Shown: piece by piece, positions 6,947 to 7,937 of the stretch
Layout of the letters: each line of letters begins with the position of its first letter
How positions within the stretch are numbered: the first letter of the stretch is position 1
Assembly (NCBI GenBank): GCA_029933295.1
Contig: JAOZOL010000102.1
Coordinates: 1-7,937 of the forward strand
Direction of reading: 5' to 3'
DNA: 7,937 bases
Source: Desulfobacterales bacterium
GTDB lineage: Bacteria > Desulfobacterota > Desulfobacteria > Desulfobacterales > Desulfosalsimonadaceae
Notes under the pieces: model-generated
Database searches by the model: none
What the model saw: only the letters and a program-made list of their open reading frames with translations
Told to the model about the DNA's origin: nothing
Translations under genes and position numbers: made by a program

Positions 6947-7937
6947 TGGAAAACCTGACCCAAAACGATTTTAAAGACGTTTTAAACAAGATAAAAAATG
7001 CCCGACAAAAAGCCTACGCCCAGGTAAATGCAACTCTTTTGCAGCTCTATTGGGATATTGGTAAATACATCTCGTTTAAAGTTCGGGAAGAAAAATGGGG
7101 CAAGGGGGTAGTGATCGAACTGGCAAATTTCATTAAAGATAATGCTCCCGAAATTAAAGGGTTTGCTGATAAAAACCTATGGAGAATGAAACAGTTTTTT
7201 GAAACTTATAGCGAAAACGAAAAACTCGCCACACTGTGGCGACAATTGAGCTGGAGTCATAACAGAGCGATTATGACACTCAAAAGTACGGAAGAAAGAG
7301 AATTTTACCTGCGACTTTGCGCCAGAGAAAAATACAGTGTCAGAGAACTGGAACGGCAAATAAACAGCTCCACGTTTGAACGTATGACGCTGGCTGATAA
7401 AAAACTGTCGCCTGTGGTAAGGGAGTTGCCGCAACATACGGACCATATATTTAAAGACAGTTATGTATTTGATTTTTTGGATCTGCCGTTATCACATAAT
7501 GAAAAAGACCTGCAAAAAGCACTGGTCGCATCACTCAGGGAGTTTATTCTGGAAATCGGCAAGGGCTTTACCTTTATGGGCCAGGAATACAGAATACAGG
7601 TAGGCAATGATGATTTTTATATTGACCTGTTGTTTTTTCATCGGGACTTGCAGTGCCTGGTTGCCTTTGAATTGAAAGTGGATAAATTCAGACCAGCCCA
7701 CTTGGGTCAACTGGAGTTTTACCTTGAAGCGCTGGATCGGGATGTAAAAAAACCAAATGAAGATCCGAGCATTGGGGTGCTGCTCTGTAGAGAAAAAAAT
7801 GATGAAGTGGTTGAATATGCCTTGAGCAGAAGCATTAGCCCGGCCGTCATCAGCGAATACGAAACCAAACTCATCCCCAAAGAAGTTTTACGGGCCAAGC
7901 TCAACGAATTTTACGCGATTTTGGAGGGCGGGGATGA
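6946..7937 (+). CDS. DUF1016 / YhcG-family PD-(D/E)XK nuclease (3' end outside window)
   Basis: The frame opens at ATG 6946, overlapping the hsdM TAA by one base, and is still open at the window edge after 330 codons. YhcG-type proteins are usually about 340-380 residues from memory, so little is missing. Residues about 8-150 match the DUF1016 N-terminal domain: LYWDIGKYIS near 44-53, WGKGVVIELA near 61-70, LSWSHNRAI near 101-109, and EREFYLRLCAREKYSVRELERQI near 117-139. The C-terminal half carries a PD-(D/E)XK nuclease core: D227 in FYIDLLFFHR, E242-L-K244 in AFELKV, and a trailing GQL motif at 254-256. The catalytic residues are all present, so an active nuclease is expected. The family is frequently found inside type I restriction loci, commonly next to hsdS, but its role is not established. 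It is not a specificity subunit: no target-recognition domain repeats are visible. Confidence 0.9.
   Translation, partial: MENLTQNDFKDVLNKIKNARQKAYAQVNATLLQLYWDIGKYISFKVREEKWGKGVVIELANFIKDNAPEIKGFADKNLWRMKQFFETYSENEKLATLWRQLSWSHNRAIMTLKSTEEREFYLRLCAREKYSVRELERQINSSTFERMTLADKKLSPVVRELPQHTDHIFKDSYVFDFLDLPLSHNEKDLQKALVASLREFILEIGKGFTFMGQEYRIQVGNDDFYIDLLFFHRDLQCLVAFELKVDKFRPAHLGQLEFYLEALDRDVKKPNEDPSIGVLLCREKNDEVVEYALSRSISPAVISEYETKLIPKEVLRAKLNEFYAILEGGD

Noticed and set aside
1..7937. CRISPR array, tRNA or rRNA genes
   Set aside because: No regularly spaced direct repeats and no recognisable tRNA or rRNA sequence were seen on either strand by reading.

Overview
The window looks like ordinary bacterial chromosome carrying a restriction-modification (defence) module next to a housekeeping replication gene. 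The flavour of the PriA and Hsd proteins, together with long imperfect inverted repeats of a kind I associate with sulfate-reducing Desulfobacterota (Desulfobacterales-like), suggests that group. This is an impression from memory and has not been tested by a search. All supported genes are on the + strand.

Layout: (1) 1-2406, the 3' part of priA, the replication-restart helicase; its start lies before the window. (2) 2407-2952, a 546-base gap with no convincing gene but dense in structure: a 127-base imperfect inverted repeat that includes the priA stop codon, a diverged half copy of the same repeat, a small palindrome, a hairpin with perfect 17-base arms, an 87-base two-stage stem-loop bounded by gtcgggtta/taacccgac, and a plausible sigma70-type promoter a few bases before the next gene. 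(3) 2953-7937, a tightly packed operon: hsdR (852 aa), hsdM (476 aa, 4 bases downstream) and a DUF1016/YhcG-family PD-(D/E)XK nuclease gene that overlaps the hsdM stop by one base and runs off the right edge.

How the genes work together: HsdR (nuclease plus ATP-dependent translocase) and HsdM (N6-adenine methyltransferase) are two of the three subunits of a type I restriction-modification enzyme, most like the EcoEI branch. The specificity subunit HsdS is not in the window and is expected downstream. The DUF1016/YhcG protein is often seen within type I loci, but its role there is poorly understood. Its position in the operon, translationally coupled to hsdM, is the most biologically interesting coding feature. 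priA is probably just the chromosomal neighbour, with the repeat-rich gap marking the border of the defence module.

I did not find a clearly unprecedented system. The best leads are the nuclease embedded in the type I operon and the cluster of stem-loops upstream of hsdR. I see no tRNA, rRNA, CRISPR array, transposase or integrase.
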